From positions 1 to 29,748 of the forward strand of contig NBAZ01000061.1 in assembly GCA_002794735.1 (NCBI GenBank): DNA of 29,748 bases, given 5' to 3'. This document shows positions 9,781-20,551 of the stretch, in pieces (position 1 is the first letter of the stretch; every line of letters begins with the position of its first letter). A program made the translations under genes and the position numbers. Source of the stretch: Pyrrhoderma lamaoense. Lineage: Eukaryota; Basidiomycota; Agaricomycetes; Hymenochaetales; Hymenochaetaceae. A model generated the notes under the pieces. It was not told the origin of the DNA and ran no database searches. It worked only from the letters and a program-made list of their open reading frames with translations.

Positions 9781-11640
9781 GCGAGTGTCCCTAGGGCCGT
9801 GTTCAGCAGCCATCGAAGTCTTAATGTCAGAAAGGATAGAGCATTAGTATATACTAGACAAGAACGGAAAAAATATATGTCACCTACATGTCGCATCCGC
9901 TCTAGCTCGAACTTACCTTAAGCTCAAAACACATACTAGACTTGCGTCACCGACTAGGCCAGCATGAAGCCAGTGAACACTATAACACTCGTAAGTACAT
10001 AACTATTTTACTACAATTTATTGATATCTTCAATCAGGCTTTGTATCGAAGTAATAGTTAAGCGGCTTACTCTCGATGGTGCACTGTATAGTGGACTAAC
10101 CTGAAGACCCTGTAGGGTGATGTTCTGCCGTATCATTAATGTTACTATCTCTATCTAATCCATGATGATGATGATGTATCGCAGATAACTTAGCGACATT
10201 GACGCAACTCAGGTGTAAATTCGGATTATTTACGTAAATGTATCGTTCCCACGCAACCAAACTAGTGCCTTTCACACGCCTCAATCACCCGGCCAATCGG
10301 AGTGTATATTGTTTACACAAGGAAATATGTGAGACGTGCTTTAACTATTTATACTTACAACGAGCTGATGAAACAGCAGGTACCAAATATGTAGAGCATT
10401 CTTGTAACCCATCTAGGCCTCAAGTCGTATGTGACTAAGGCGACATACAATTTGTCTGCACTATAATTATATATTGGTTATTGCAGCGTTTGGCCCATTA
10501 ATATGTGATTGCGTACTTGCTGCACATGAGAATATAGGAGCCGTCTCTTTATAGCAATATAATTCACACTCAAAGATACGCATACACTATACGTAATGCT
10601 TTCGCAATCGTTCAGATAAAAGGCTGCGTTGTTTCTTTTTCTATCGGAAAACCCAAAGCCATGCCTCAGGAGAGTCCATGCTTTGAAAGCTTTCTGCAGA
10701 AGGAACACGTTCGAGTCGGTCTTCATTGCACGCGCCTTCATGCTGATGCTGCGACTGGCAAGGAGGTATCAAACAAGTCAACACAAAATTTTATTGCTGG
10801 GATCAGTTATACGCCGCAATGGAAAGTTATTACTGGATGGCTCGATGGCTTGTGTACTTTTCAATACACATCTTAACCCGGCCCTGACCAGGATCTGGTG
10901 TCAATTGAATCCTGACACACTGTATAAAGAACAGGGTGATTAAAAGATAAGCATATCTCTAGGAACTTGAGAAATACATCTTCTGTGAAAGAAATAAGTG
11001 ACTGAAGTTCTCCTATGACGGAATTCAACATTTTTCTTACTCCTAAAGGAACTGTAAAGTTTCACTACTCCTGTAAAATAATCTGTTTTCAGCATATGAA
11101 GAAGAGGAAAGCGATTTCACCCAACAAAATCTTGCAAACAGATGAATGATTTCTACATATAAACATCGCCAAAGATTTTGAATAAGATGTCACACAAATG
11201 TATAGAGCCAGGAATGACCAAAAAGAAAGAAAAGTGAAATTCTTGGAGTTCATCTGAAGAGAAGTGCCTGTGATGTGATGAATGACTAGCAAAAAGGTAA
11301 GGGCGAAGGTGTATACCTCGAGTCATTCCAAGCATGCTTGGCTGGTAGTATGTCAGCCTGCTGGGATCTAAGGACACGTTCTCAAATCCAGTGGTTCTTA
11401 TCTTCAATGAGTACTTCGAGAATGTTGAGAGACTCGGAGGGATGTGTTGAGGTCAAGATCTGGTTTCTATATCGGACGAAATGAGTTGGGTAGTATAACT
11501 CAAGCACAAACTCGTATCGATACAAAGCCTCTGAGAGGATTGTAAGGAGGAAGGTGCCGTTACCTGACGAAGATTAGCGAATAATGAGATTTGATGAGAA
11601 AAGGAATTGTTGCGGAGGCAACGAACATTGTATAATATTA
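9781..11640. other. Long spacer between genes B and C, nothing firmly assigned
   Basis: There is no family-related coding sequence. A plus-strand frame at 10661-10876 (71 codons, extendable upstream without a stop) and an overlapping one at 10629-10943 match nothing I recognise. A short plus-strand frame ending near 11449 (LLGSKDTFSNPVV...) looks weakly protein-like, behind a possible splice acceptor at about 11358. A short CATGATGATGATGATG run sits near 10161. These could be relics of another gene or chance frames. Confidence 0.3.
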
Positions 11641-12135
11641 CTATCGACACTTCGTAGATGCAACTTTATTATTTGAGCGAGATGCTCGAGTCTTAGCAGC
11701 GTTCACAAGCACTGGCAAACTCACTCTCGTCATTGATCTTGTTACCCGCCGATTCTCAGTCAGAACAGGACCCCTTTCTCTTGGCCTCCGTGGACTATCT
11801 GAGGTCTTGCGACCCTGATTATGATACTTGATATTCAACTTCTTCTGTCTGGTTTTCACTACAGACGTCAACGGCATCTCCTCCGCAACTATTCTTGGTT
11901 TCCGAGTGATGCTTTGGAGCGAAGGGAGGATGATAACTGGTATAAGTCCCTTCGTGGGTCTTTTCTCGCCACTGGGGGCTTCACGGTTGCGACCACGAGC
12001 TCTCTTATTTGACTTAAACTGTCTACTTCTTAGCCCGAACCTGAGAATCATTCTATTTGCACTGGCTTCAGAGTCATTTGACATAGCTTGGCCTGAAGAA
12101 CCATTTGATGAATCCGAGTCCGCTGAAAACTAAAC

Positions 12136-12880
12136 TTTTGGTCAGATTTTGACCTTGGTGTTGTATTTAGTGGCGAGGACGTGGGGTTTAGAGTCTGCCT
12201 ACACCAGACACGATGCTCAGGCTAAGATTTGGGGGCTAAATAGCGAGATACTCGACCTCGGCCGGACGGCCGAGATCTCGGTCGGACTGTAGAGACTGAT
12301 AGAGACCTCGAGGCAAGCTGAGACTTCACAGACCAGTAAAAGTAGTAGAAACGTATAGAACAGAGCCCGACCGAGGCTGTAGTTTGAGGTAAAAGTGTAT
12401 GTATTTCAGTCCGCCCGGACGACTTGCAGTACGGTCAGAGCGTTACAAGCGCGTCCGGGCAGCCTAATAGAGCAGCAGAGAAGTAGATAAAGAGTACAGG
12501 CGACTATTAGAGAGCTACTCGGGGGGGGGGGTGTAGAAAGATAGCGACCGAGAGGAGTAGCTAGGAATTGATTAGAAACTAACTGCTTCACTACGGCCTC
12601 AAGTCTGGAGGCTTATATAGCAAAACGCGAGATAAAGGTTAGATAATAAGGAAAGCATGGTGTCCAGGTGGCTATATGCGACTGGACGAAGGGTTTAAAC
12701 TATCAGAAACGGGGGGTCGTATAAACGAACCCTACCCTCGAGTAAGAGTAGAAAGTGAAGCTAAATAGTAAGAGAAATGAAACAGGCGCGCGGCCGAGTA
12801 GTAACAATGGACTTCTCGGGCGAGTTAGAAAGTGCATTATAAATGCACTACGACCAGCCAAACACTTAGCTGGTCCTACA
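12136..12880. mobile_element. LTR-like dispersed repeat, copy 2, inside the last intron of gene C
   Basis: About 745 nt, aligned with 1650-2190 and 25679-25882. The right end TTAGCTGGTCCTACA is intact; the left end is degraded (TTTTGGTCAG for TGTAGGTCAG). This is the longest copy. It adds a GC-rich part with a perfect hairpin and an 11-base G run (12521-12531). No internal coding region or target-site duplication is evident, so solo LTR or non-autonomous element is inferred. It sits between the kinase exon and the TRS-tail exon of gene C. Confidence 0.65.
12257..12274. repeat. Perfect GC hairpin CTCGGCCG-GA-CGGCCGAG
   Basis: Eight-base arms with a 2-base centre inside the LTR-like element, followed by further CTCGG/CCGAG steps. 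It may be a structural or transcriptional element of the repeat. It is missing from copy 1. Confidence 0.6.
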
Positions 12881-13877
12881 CCGCTTTGTTCAGTTCTTGC
12901 ACGGGTCTGTTTTTAGATATATGTCAGTCTTTGTAAACTAGAGATAGAATAAGACACGCACCCCAGCCTCTTTTCTGGTTGTTTAATATCATCTCTGGTC
13001 TCATATGTCTTCCGTTTACTCTTACACACTTCCCCAGCTTCCATTCTACGTTGTCTCTCAATAGTCTCAATTTCAATGTTTCGACGAGGAGCTTCGTTGA
13101 GAGCCGCCAAGATCCCATAGTGAAGGGATCCCCGTCAGTCAATAGAATTGGACTAACCCTTCTACTTTCCTCCCTCTTATAATGCTCGACCAATAGTTCC
13201 CTGATAGTGACGATGATTGTTTTCAGTTCCATTAGGTTGTCGGGAGCAGTTCTCATGAGTTGTTCGAACCTGTAAGGTATGGTGAGAAAAGCATGGCGCG
13301 GCATAACTTTTATACCTCCGTTGAATAACAGTAAACCGGTATACTTTTGTTTTTTTCTCATTTCTCTATATTCTTTGCTATCAGAAGCAACTAGGGAAGC
13401 TTCTGTAAAGTTGAAAAGAGTCCAGGCCATGATCCACCAAATAGACTCCAGATCATGGATGTAATTTGCCCAAAATTTATAGGCACCACTACTCGTCTCG
13501 GATTCTCCCTTTCCTGACGCAAGTATTCTCGCCCTCACTTTAGCGCGTACCTTACGCAGTTCTTCAGATACATTTTTAATAGGTGTTTCCTTCTCAAACC
13601 CAAATTGATATACTTGATCGAGAATCTCATAGGCCATGAAATCTGGTGTACCCTATTCACGAATAGCGACAGTGTTGAATCTTGTTCCTTTACTTGATAA
13701 ATAGGGTTTGGCTTACCGCTCGTACGTCACCATTCTTCCCAGTACCTGCCCGCTTCGCGAGTTCCAAGTCCCCAACAAGTCCTCGCTTCTCCCCAGTAAC
13801 AGGGTCGGTATATAGGTACAAGTTTCCAGTACTAAGGTCTCGGTGCACCCACCCGGCCGTGTGAATCACGAGTAAAA

Positions 13878-13927
13878 CTACAGAACCATCAGTTATAGTT
13901 GATGTACACAAACAACTGTAGACTCGC
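13878..13927 (-). other. GC-AG intron of gene C
   Basis: The donor reads AAAG|GCGAGT and the acceptor GTAG|TTTTAC. This is the only junction that keeps the phase-1 join CAVK-VLLVIH, which all paralogues have at this place. The nearby GT (GAGTCT) would break the frame. Gene G has the same non-canonical donor at the same intron. Confidence 0.75.
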
Positions 13928-15812
13928 CTTTCACCGCACATTCGAGAACCAATAGCATGTCATCCAGATTCCGTAGCTTATTGTAAGGTACAGCGTATTC
14001 TTGATATACTATCCGATAATGCCAACGATGAACGTATATCCTTCGATCTTTTAGTTTACGAGATGGAACTGGTGCTCGCTCATCTTCTTCTTCAGAATCA
14101 GACGAACTGCTGTCGTCTCTTGCATTTGAACCATCCGGTAGACGTATTATGTGTCTGCTGATCGGGCCCTTACCCCGGAGGATAGTTTTTTCAGTGTGAT
14201 CCTCTCCATCACCTACTCTCACTCTCCCAGATACAATCGGTGTCAGTGTCATACGCTTAAACATTTCCCGTTCCTCTTCATCACGAATATCCAATAGAAT
14301 CTTCTGCCATATTACATCCTCCGTTTCAAAATCATCTGGAGGCCAGTAGTCCTTGATCACCACCGGATTCTTCTCCTCTTGATCATCAACCGTAAACGCT
14401 TTGAATATCCGAGTCGCAGAAGTATATACATCATCTACCCTCGTTTCCGTTATTATATTTTCCGTACTTGATTTATAATACCTCCCGTCAACTTCAAATT
14501 CAAACAGCCGTTGCTTACCTTCATATTCTGCAACGACTGTCGGATCCCATCCTAAATCAGCCTTATCCGCAAACACGAGGGAAAGAACAACTTTGATCAT
14601 CGTTCTTGGGTCCTATATTCCTTGTTAGAGAATGCGAGTCATAAAAACGTAGATCTTACAGAGTCAATATCAAATTCCTTGCTGCATATGACTATACCTC
14701 GATTATAATGCCACAACCTCATCTGCCGTCCTTCGATGGTTGCTCCAAGCGTGAATCGGCGACATGGATCGATGGCCATGCAATGATGCATGCTGTTTAG
14801 TAACTGATCTACGTTCTGTAGAATATCTGTCAGAGTCAGACTAGGCTAAGGAAGTAAGAACTTACATGAAATTCATTATAAACGCTGTCCAGGTCCTTCA
14901 CAAAAAAGAGGCTGAATGCAGAATTGTACCAGTGTTTCCCGTTGTACTTCTTTGGATAACTGTCACCGGGGCTATTGAGAAACAAGTGAACATCGGGATG
15001 GAATCTGCTATCTCTCATTGACCATATATCTTCACTCTTGCCCGTATAAAAAGAACACGTAGTCTTCAAGTTTGGTGGGGCTATATCCCTTTCCATAGCG
15101 GCCTTAGTTATTGAATCGAATAGTTTCACAATGTGTGAGCCTTTCAGTATGGACTTGGAGCCATTGCGGCGATTAGTGCGTGATGGGAAGCATTTCCAGG
15201 AGTATGAATTTGTGAGCCTGCTTCTAACCAGAGCTTTGTTTTCGACACAACGTTCAAATATTTGGTCGATATTGAAACCGGGTTTGATGGAAGGCAGGAT
15301 ATGCTCGAAGAAGTAGTCCATCGATCCCTGCGCAGCTTCGCCCCCAGTATGCCATACGATTTCCTCGTATCGGGGTTCAACGTATAAAACGTAAGTCTTG
15401 GCGCCTTCACCGTCTCATTGTTTCGCTTGTGTATCCTTGACTACTTTCGACGAATGATCTGGGGCAGTTTCTCGGATGTGATTGGCAGCGTTCACACCCA
15501 GAGGTGGCAAAGAGGAAGATGCAGGAATATTGGATGTCTCATTGTGAACGGCCCTTCCTTTCCCCTTAGCTTGCATTTTGGACCTAGAGCCCGCAGGTGA
15601 ATTTAATTCACTGAACTTGATAATCAGTCTTCACACTGAGAATTGAAGCATCCGATACTCCTGACCTTTTGTAAGTACCCATAGTGGCCTTCCCCTTCCC
15701 CTTTATATTTTTTGGTTTTGACAGGCCTCGACGAGCGGAGCTTTTGTTGACTGCCATTGCAGAAGTAGTGGTTTATTCAAGAGTTAAGAAACGCATGAAC
15801 GAATTATTAGTC

Positions 15813-15846
15813 ACACGCGTAACGCGACTGTTCGCGTCGTGTCACT
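15813..15846 (-). promoter_or_regulatory. CGCG-rich element upstream of gene C
   Basis: Lies 56-89 nt before the ATG. It contains ACGCGT (15815-15820), the inverted repeat ACGCGA-CTGT-TCGCGT (15822-15837), and GTGAC/GTCAC half-sites at both sides. Related stretches precede A, D, E and G. Confidence 0.4.
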
Positions 15847-16358
15847 GCTGTCACTGCGTGATATGGAACAAATCAGAGTCCAGGGTTGGAAAATAAGCCA
15901 AAGTACATGTACATTTACTGTGTGCACTATGATTTTCATATATTGCTATTGTACCTATTTAAATGCCAAAAACATGGGAAATTAACTAGTCAGTAGTATT
16001 TGTGTTTTCTTCTACTAGACCTTTCTCTTGTCTCACGTAGCGTATCGCAAATTTAGATAACATGGATGTGACCCTGTTGCCAGATGTGAGCCATCATTTA
16101 CCCAAACAAAAGCACATATTGCAAGCTTAATCCATACCTCCTATCACCATGGTATAGGCAATCGATGAAGTATTAATGACTTTGAACGTACTTAGCGGTA
16201 GAATCAACGTACATGTATGTTACGCGTTGTGTTATGCTGTAACAACAATTATCCGCGTGACAATAACCTGTTAAAAAACCACAAACCACTTGCTACAAAC
16301 TGAACAACTCACTTCTTCGTTCATGGAAGTGAGCAGAAAAGATTACCATCCTGCTCAC
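15847..16358. other. Spacer between gene C and fragment D
   Basis: No gene is supported. A TGTACATGTACA palindrome lies near 15903-15912, and an isolated ACGCGT sits at about 16223. The rest has no recognisable similarity to the gene exons. Confidence 0.35.
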
Positions 16359-16950
16359 TCATCTTCCAAGAGCAAAGAGCCCAAACTGAAAAGGCATAAT
16401 GTGAAAATATATCAAAGGTAACATTAATGTTCGATCTTCAATGCGGTGGCTGATTCGATGCTCGGTGGTTTTGTCAGATTCATAGTGTAGGAACAACTGA
16501 GTATTACCTCCGATATCAAGCTCTGATCGTGAGGGAGGTAGTACATGCCTGAGAAAGTATTCTACTGACTCCATCCATACGACGCCACCGATGCACTCAG
16601 TAATGTTTTCACGAAGGGCCTCAACATACAAGTATTTGATCCGAGGGCTTCTATCTGACGCATCACTTTTTGGTGTAGTGGTCTCTGCCAATTCCGACCT
16701 TTTGTTTGAGACCATGGCTCCATCAGAGTGAGCGTGTACGTCGTCTACCTTTCCCTTTCCTCGCCTCTTGGATTCCTTGATATCGATGGATTTGCTGTAT
16801 TCGATGGTTAGCTTCATCTGGGACGAAGCGTGCTTTACATTACCCTTCAAGTATATGTGCGCCCAATTTCCTCCTCTTATTAGGGTATCTGTGACTGCCG
16901 GAATATGATGATCCTCCTTTAGCATTTTTACTGTTTTTATTCATTGCCAT
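16359..16950 (-). pseudogene. Fragment D: 5' end of an FunK1-type gene
   Basis: Exon 1 (16950-16844, MAMNKNSKNAKGG...) and the start of exon 2 (from 16794) follow the family pattern: basic N-terminus, phase-2 intron 1, KRRGKGK, then KYLYVEAL and IGGVVWMESVEYFLRHVLPPSRSE. Similarity stops after SELDI at about 16512. A foreign-looking stretch of about 20 codons follows, a weak return appears at IEDRTL, and a stop occurs at 16359. The RRFTLG block, kinase domain and tail are all absent. Only the first quarter of the gene survives, probably through deletion between array members. A short expressed protein cannot be excluded. Confidence 0.8.
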
Positions 16951-16978
16951 ATGGAAGGAGGAAGAGTTGAGTGGGCAC

Positions 16979-16999
16979 GGTCACGACGCGACACGCAAC
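16979..16999 (-). promoter_or_regulatory. TCGCGT element upstream of fragment D
   Basis: Read toward D it contains GTGTCGCGTCGTGACC, 29-49 nt before the ATG. It shares TCGCGTC and a GTGAC half-site with G. It persists although D has lost its kinase domain. Confidence 0.35.
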
Positions 17000-17348
17000 T
17001 CAATCTTGAATGCATACTCTTCAACCGATGCGCAAACAGACCTTGTGTATTTCCTTCGTGAATCTGATTCATAGGAGTTCTGTTATTCATTTTGGTTTAA
17101 ATCTCCCAGACGCTTATGCTTGCAGTCGTACTTATAAATGTGATATGTAAAAGCGGATTATGTTTTTGGGTGCAGATATTCTACTGATGCATGTAGATGC
17201 GTGTGGACAGAGGTAAATATACATGTACAGTCAGCTGTATAAGATACAGAACATTGGTGAAAGTATGAATATAACGAAATAAGTATAGGGATGCAATGTG
17301 TGAGTGTGTAAAACAAAAATAAAGATACGTGTACAAGTTGATATAATG
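17000..17348. other. Spacer between D and gene E; 3' flank of E
   Basis: No gene. From about 17215 to 17348 the text matches the 3' flank of gene A (2455-2598), including AATATAACGAA, AGTATAGG, GTGTGAGTGTG and ACAAGTTGATATAATGTCACTT. An ACATGTAC palindrome lies near 17220. Confidence 0.5.
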
Positions 17349-20300
17349 TCACTTTCGTGGCTTTGAAGACTTTGTTTTGGCGTTCAAACCGCCAGCCCGT
17401 GTTTTTATAGTATTAGTAGCTGCCATGAGTGATAACTTCTTCGCCATAGATCTTGTCATTCGCTGATTCTCATTGACCACCAGTACCTTTTCTTTCACAG
17501 TCCTCGTTGACCGTCCCACAGCCTTTCGGCCTACAACGTGAGCCCTCCTGTTATTCATGTTATTCTGTTTACATTTCAAATCAGACCTCAGTGTCATTCC
17601 CCTCGTCTTCTCTCTCGGCTCCTCATTTACATCTTGCTTCACAGTAGAAATTTCTGCACTACTTGATTCTACACCGCCTGCCTCTTGTATGGATCTGTAT
17701 AGTATATGTTAGTGAAGCGATTATTGATTTACTCTTCGTCAAGAGACACGCACCTTTCACTCATGGACGGCTGTTGCTCATCATCTTTGGTATCAATGAT
17801 AGTCCGTTTTGAGCGAGTTTCATTGACCCTATCTTCCTTTATCTTCCAAATTTTTCTGACTTTGATGCCATGACGCGGAATCCTTTTGAAATACTCCAAT
17901 ATATGCAAGTGTACAGGATTTTCGTCTGTTGGTAAGATATACTCGATCCCTTTCTCTTCTGCCTTCTCATAAGAAGAGACTAGTATATTTCTGATCAATA
18001 TGATAATGGCCTTTAGTCCTTTTAGTTGATCGGAAACACTCAAGATAATGCGTTCAAACTGTTCATTGTCAAAGAGAAAGGACATCCGGTCTCTATAGTC
18101 CATATATCCAGAGAATAACAGGTTATTAACGTGGGACTGAGACTTTCGTATCATTTTAACCTCCTCGGATATCGGAACAGCCGCAGAAGCATTTTCGAAG
18201 TTGAAAAGAGTCCAAATTGCGATCCACAAGATCGATTCAATATCATGGAGATAGTTAGCCCATATTCCCTTTTTGTCGACTCTTGTGCATCTAGTTTTCT
18301 TAATATCTGCAAGAGCGAGAGCTCTTTCAATGACGATATTGTATTCACCAGGTCTGTAATCAACTTGGGCACCAGGACCTTGAGGCGGTTTCCAGGGAGT
18401 AAATTTATACTTTTGCATCATGATTTCAACAGCCATGAAGTTCGGTGTACCCTATCAGTAACGGTTGAGACACTACATTTTTCCTGCGATACATGAATGA
18501 ACCTTACCGTTCGTCCGTCGCGCTTGCCTGTACCTCCCACTCTCTTCGCAAACTCCAAATCCCCAACAAGCCCTCGCTTCTCTCCAGTAGATGGATCAAT
18601 ATATAGATATAAGTTTCCAGGACTGATATCTCGATGCACCCATCCCGCCTTGTGGATCACCGATAAAACTACAAAATTAAAATTACATTCGACAGCCAAG
18701 TAGAAAAATAATCGGTCTCACCTTCCACTGCACATACCAGAACTAGATACATGTCATCCAGATTCTGCAATTTATCATATGGGACAGCGTATTCCTTGTA
18801 AACTATCCGATAGTGCCAGCGATAGTAGTAAGTTTTCCTTCGTTTCTCTTCCAGTATTCGTTCTTCTTCCTCATCCTTAGAACTTGTCTTCTTTTCACAT
18901 CCTTCTGGTTCCCATATCAGGGAGTTATTATCAATGTTCACCCTCCTATATGGGAGAGTTACCCTGTATCTTTTCCGGGGTCCCTCTCCGCGGAGAATAG
19001 TCCTTTCCGTATGATCCTCCCGGTCGCCTACTTTCACCCTCCCGCCTGAAATAGGTGTCAACGTCATTCTCCAAACTATCTCCTTCTCAGATGAACTGCT
19101 TATATCATCCAGTATCATCTGACGCATCACATCTTCTGTATTACATTCCTCTCCAGGCCAGAAATCCTTGATGATTACAGGTTCCTTCCCTTCTCCTTCA
19201 TCTGCGTGATACGCTTTATATATTCTTGTTGCTGATGTGTAGATTCCTTCCACTTTACTTTCGGATAGAACATCTGTAGATCCCGTTCTAAATCGTTTCC
19301 CAGATACTTCGTATTCGAAAATCCGCTGATGGCCATCATACTTCGCATCCACTGTCGGATCCCATCCGAGATCGATCTTATCTGAGAACATAAGAGAAAG
19401 AACTATCCTGATCATTGTCTCTGCGTCCTATATTTTATCCCGTCAGAGTATGAAGAGGTATGAGTGGAAGACCATACAGAGTAGAAATCAAACTCTTCAC
19501 TGCATATAATTGTACTGCGACTGTATAGCCATAATCTCATCCGTGTGTTGTCAATACTAGCACCGAGGGTGAATCGACGGCATGGGTCAATGACCATCGG
19601 ATGATGAAGACACTGTAGCATTTGTTCTATATACTGTAAAGAATGATGTCAGTATGGAAATCAAGGCATGTGGTAGATCCGAGTAATTACTTCAGAATCA
19701 TCGCACTCTGATTTTCTTATAAGGATACTGAAAGCAGAGTTATACCAGTGTCTTCCCTCATACTCTTCTGGATATGTGTCTTTAGGGCTATTCAAGAATA
19801 GAGTAGCATCAGCCGAGATGTTGCTGTCTATTGTCGGCCACAAGGAGTATTGTCCATGCGAATATAGGTAGCACGTTGGACTCGGTTTTGTCGATTTGAC
19901 TTGTTCCAAGGCAGTCTCTATGATGGTATCGAATATATTCTTGAGGAAGTTGTTGCAGCTTTTTGTCGAAGACCTCCTGCCATTCTTTTTCGGGGCGAAC
20001 GTCCATGAGTATTTCTTCGTACGGCGATTTGTTCTGAGTGTCTTGTTTGTGATGCATTGTTTCAAGATTCGGTCAGCATCGAGGTCTAACCGTATGGGAG
20101 GTAGTATCCGACTGAAGAAATAGTCAAGCGACTCAAGCCAGACTTTACCACCGAGAACCTTGATCATTGCCTCAGGACGAGGTCTGAGATATACACGTCG
20201 AACCCCAGAGCTTCCATCTGTTGTAACCACTGCCGGATTATCACTCTTTGCAGTTTCTGCCTCTTGATTCGAGTCTACATATTCAGTAGGGTCAAGGCAC

Positions 20301-20511
20301 ACAGCCCTTCCCTTCCCTTTCCCGTGTATCTTGGCTGAGGAGCTAATAGTACCAATGGGTTTACTTGACTCAACAATCAGTTTACACAAGAAAGAACGAG
20401 ATATTTAAATTACCGTATACTTTCGCTTGGCTCAAGCGTCTCCTTCCTGCATCTTCTGGCGTTGGATCGTGATGGCCCTTCTTCAACGTCATTGTTGTTG
20501 TTGTTGCTCAT
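17349..20511 (-). CDS. Gene E: FunK1-type fungal protein kinase, intact
   Basis: Exons: 20511-20414, 20363-19691, 19633-19478, 19427-18722, 18668-18508, 18451-17754 and 17694-17349. The sum is 2838 nt, giving 945 residues, uninterrupted. Residues 1-55 are basic and low-complexity, with a poly-Asn run from a GTT microsatellite. The FunK1 N-terminal region follows (IGG-like LGGKVWLESLDYFF about 103-116; HWYNSAF about 238-244), then RRFTLG about 275 and LGWDPTV about 329-335. The kinase core has Lys396 (VIIK), catalytic loop His556-Arg-Asp558 with Asn563 (HRDISPGN), Asp581 in GDLEFAK, GTPNFMAVE from 599, and WANYLHDIES at 662-671. The basic tail has QRMTRSM (about 908-914). The start was chosen because the N-terminal exon with a phase-2 donor is found in all paralogues. 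Inferred role: protein kinase; substrate, pathway and location unknown, though the basic tail suggests a nuclear or nucleic-acid-associated protein. Confidence 0.93.
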
Positions 20512-20551
20512 TGCCGTAGTTGAAATTACAAGAGATTATGTTTCGTTTTAA

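Larger units (their letters stand above)
11641..15757 (-). pseudogene. Gene C: FunK1-type fungal protein kinase, multiply disrupted
   Basis: Exons: 15757-15666, 15610-14866, 14815-14660, 14612-13928, 13877-13717, 13652-about 12962 and about 12122-11641. Lesions: an in-frame TGA at 15415-15417 (between KDTQAKQ and DGEGAKTY), and a 1-nt deletion near 13122-13127 (DGDP then out of register; the next frame gives the expected ILAALNEAPRRN). The last intron is 839 nt, swollen by an LTR-like element, and the phase at its acceptor does not fit the paralogues. Intron 4 needs a GC donor. Core features are VVIKDYWP, HRDLSTGN, GDLELAKR, GTPDFMAYE and WANYIHDLESIWW. An acidic Ser/Glu insert (SSSSDSEEEDE) replaces a loop in exon 4. 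The last exon (about 160 codons) is longer than in the paralogues and holds ENRRVTRSMTR in a very basic tail. Closest relative is G. Confidence 0.88.

Noticed and set aside
10155..10175. ATG repeat run as a microsatellite of interest
   Set aside because: Only about five units; ordinary.
10629..10943. 104- and 71-codon overlapping frames in the B-C spacer
   Set aside because: No motif or family recognised and two competing frames; not enough to call a gene.
11288..11449. Possible spliced coding relic (GTAAGG donor, AG acceptor, then LLGSKDTFSNPVV)
   Set aside because: The upstream exon is closed by stops in all frames; too short to assign.
15414..15498. Extra 84-nt intron in gene C that would remove the TGA
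   Set aside because: The donor is weak, no paralogue has an intron there, and C carries other lesions anyway; kept only as an alternative.
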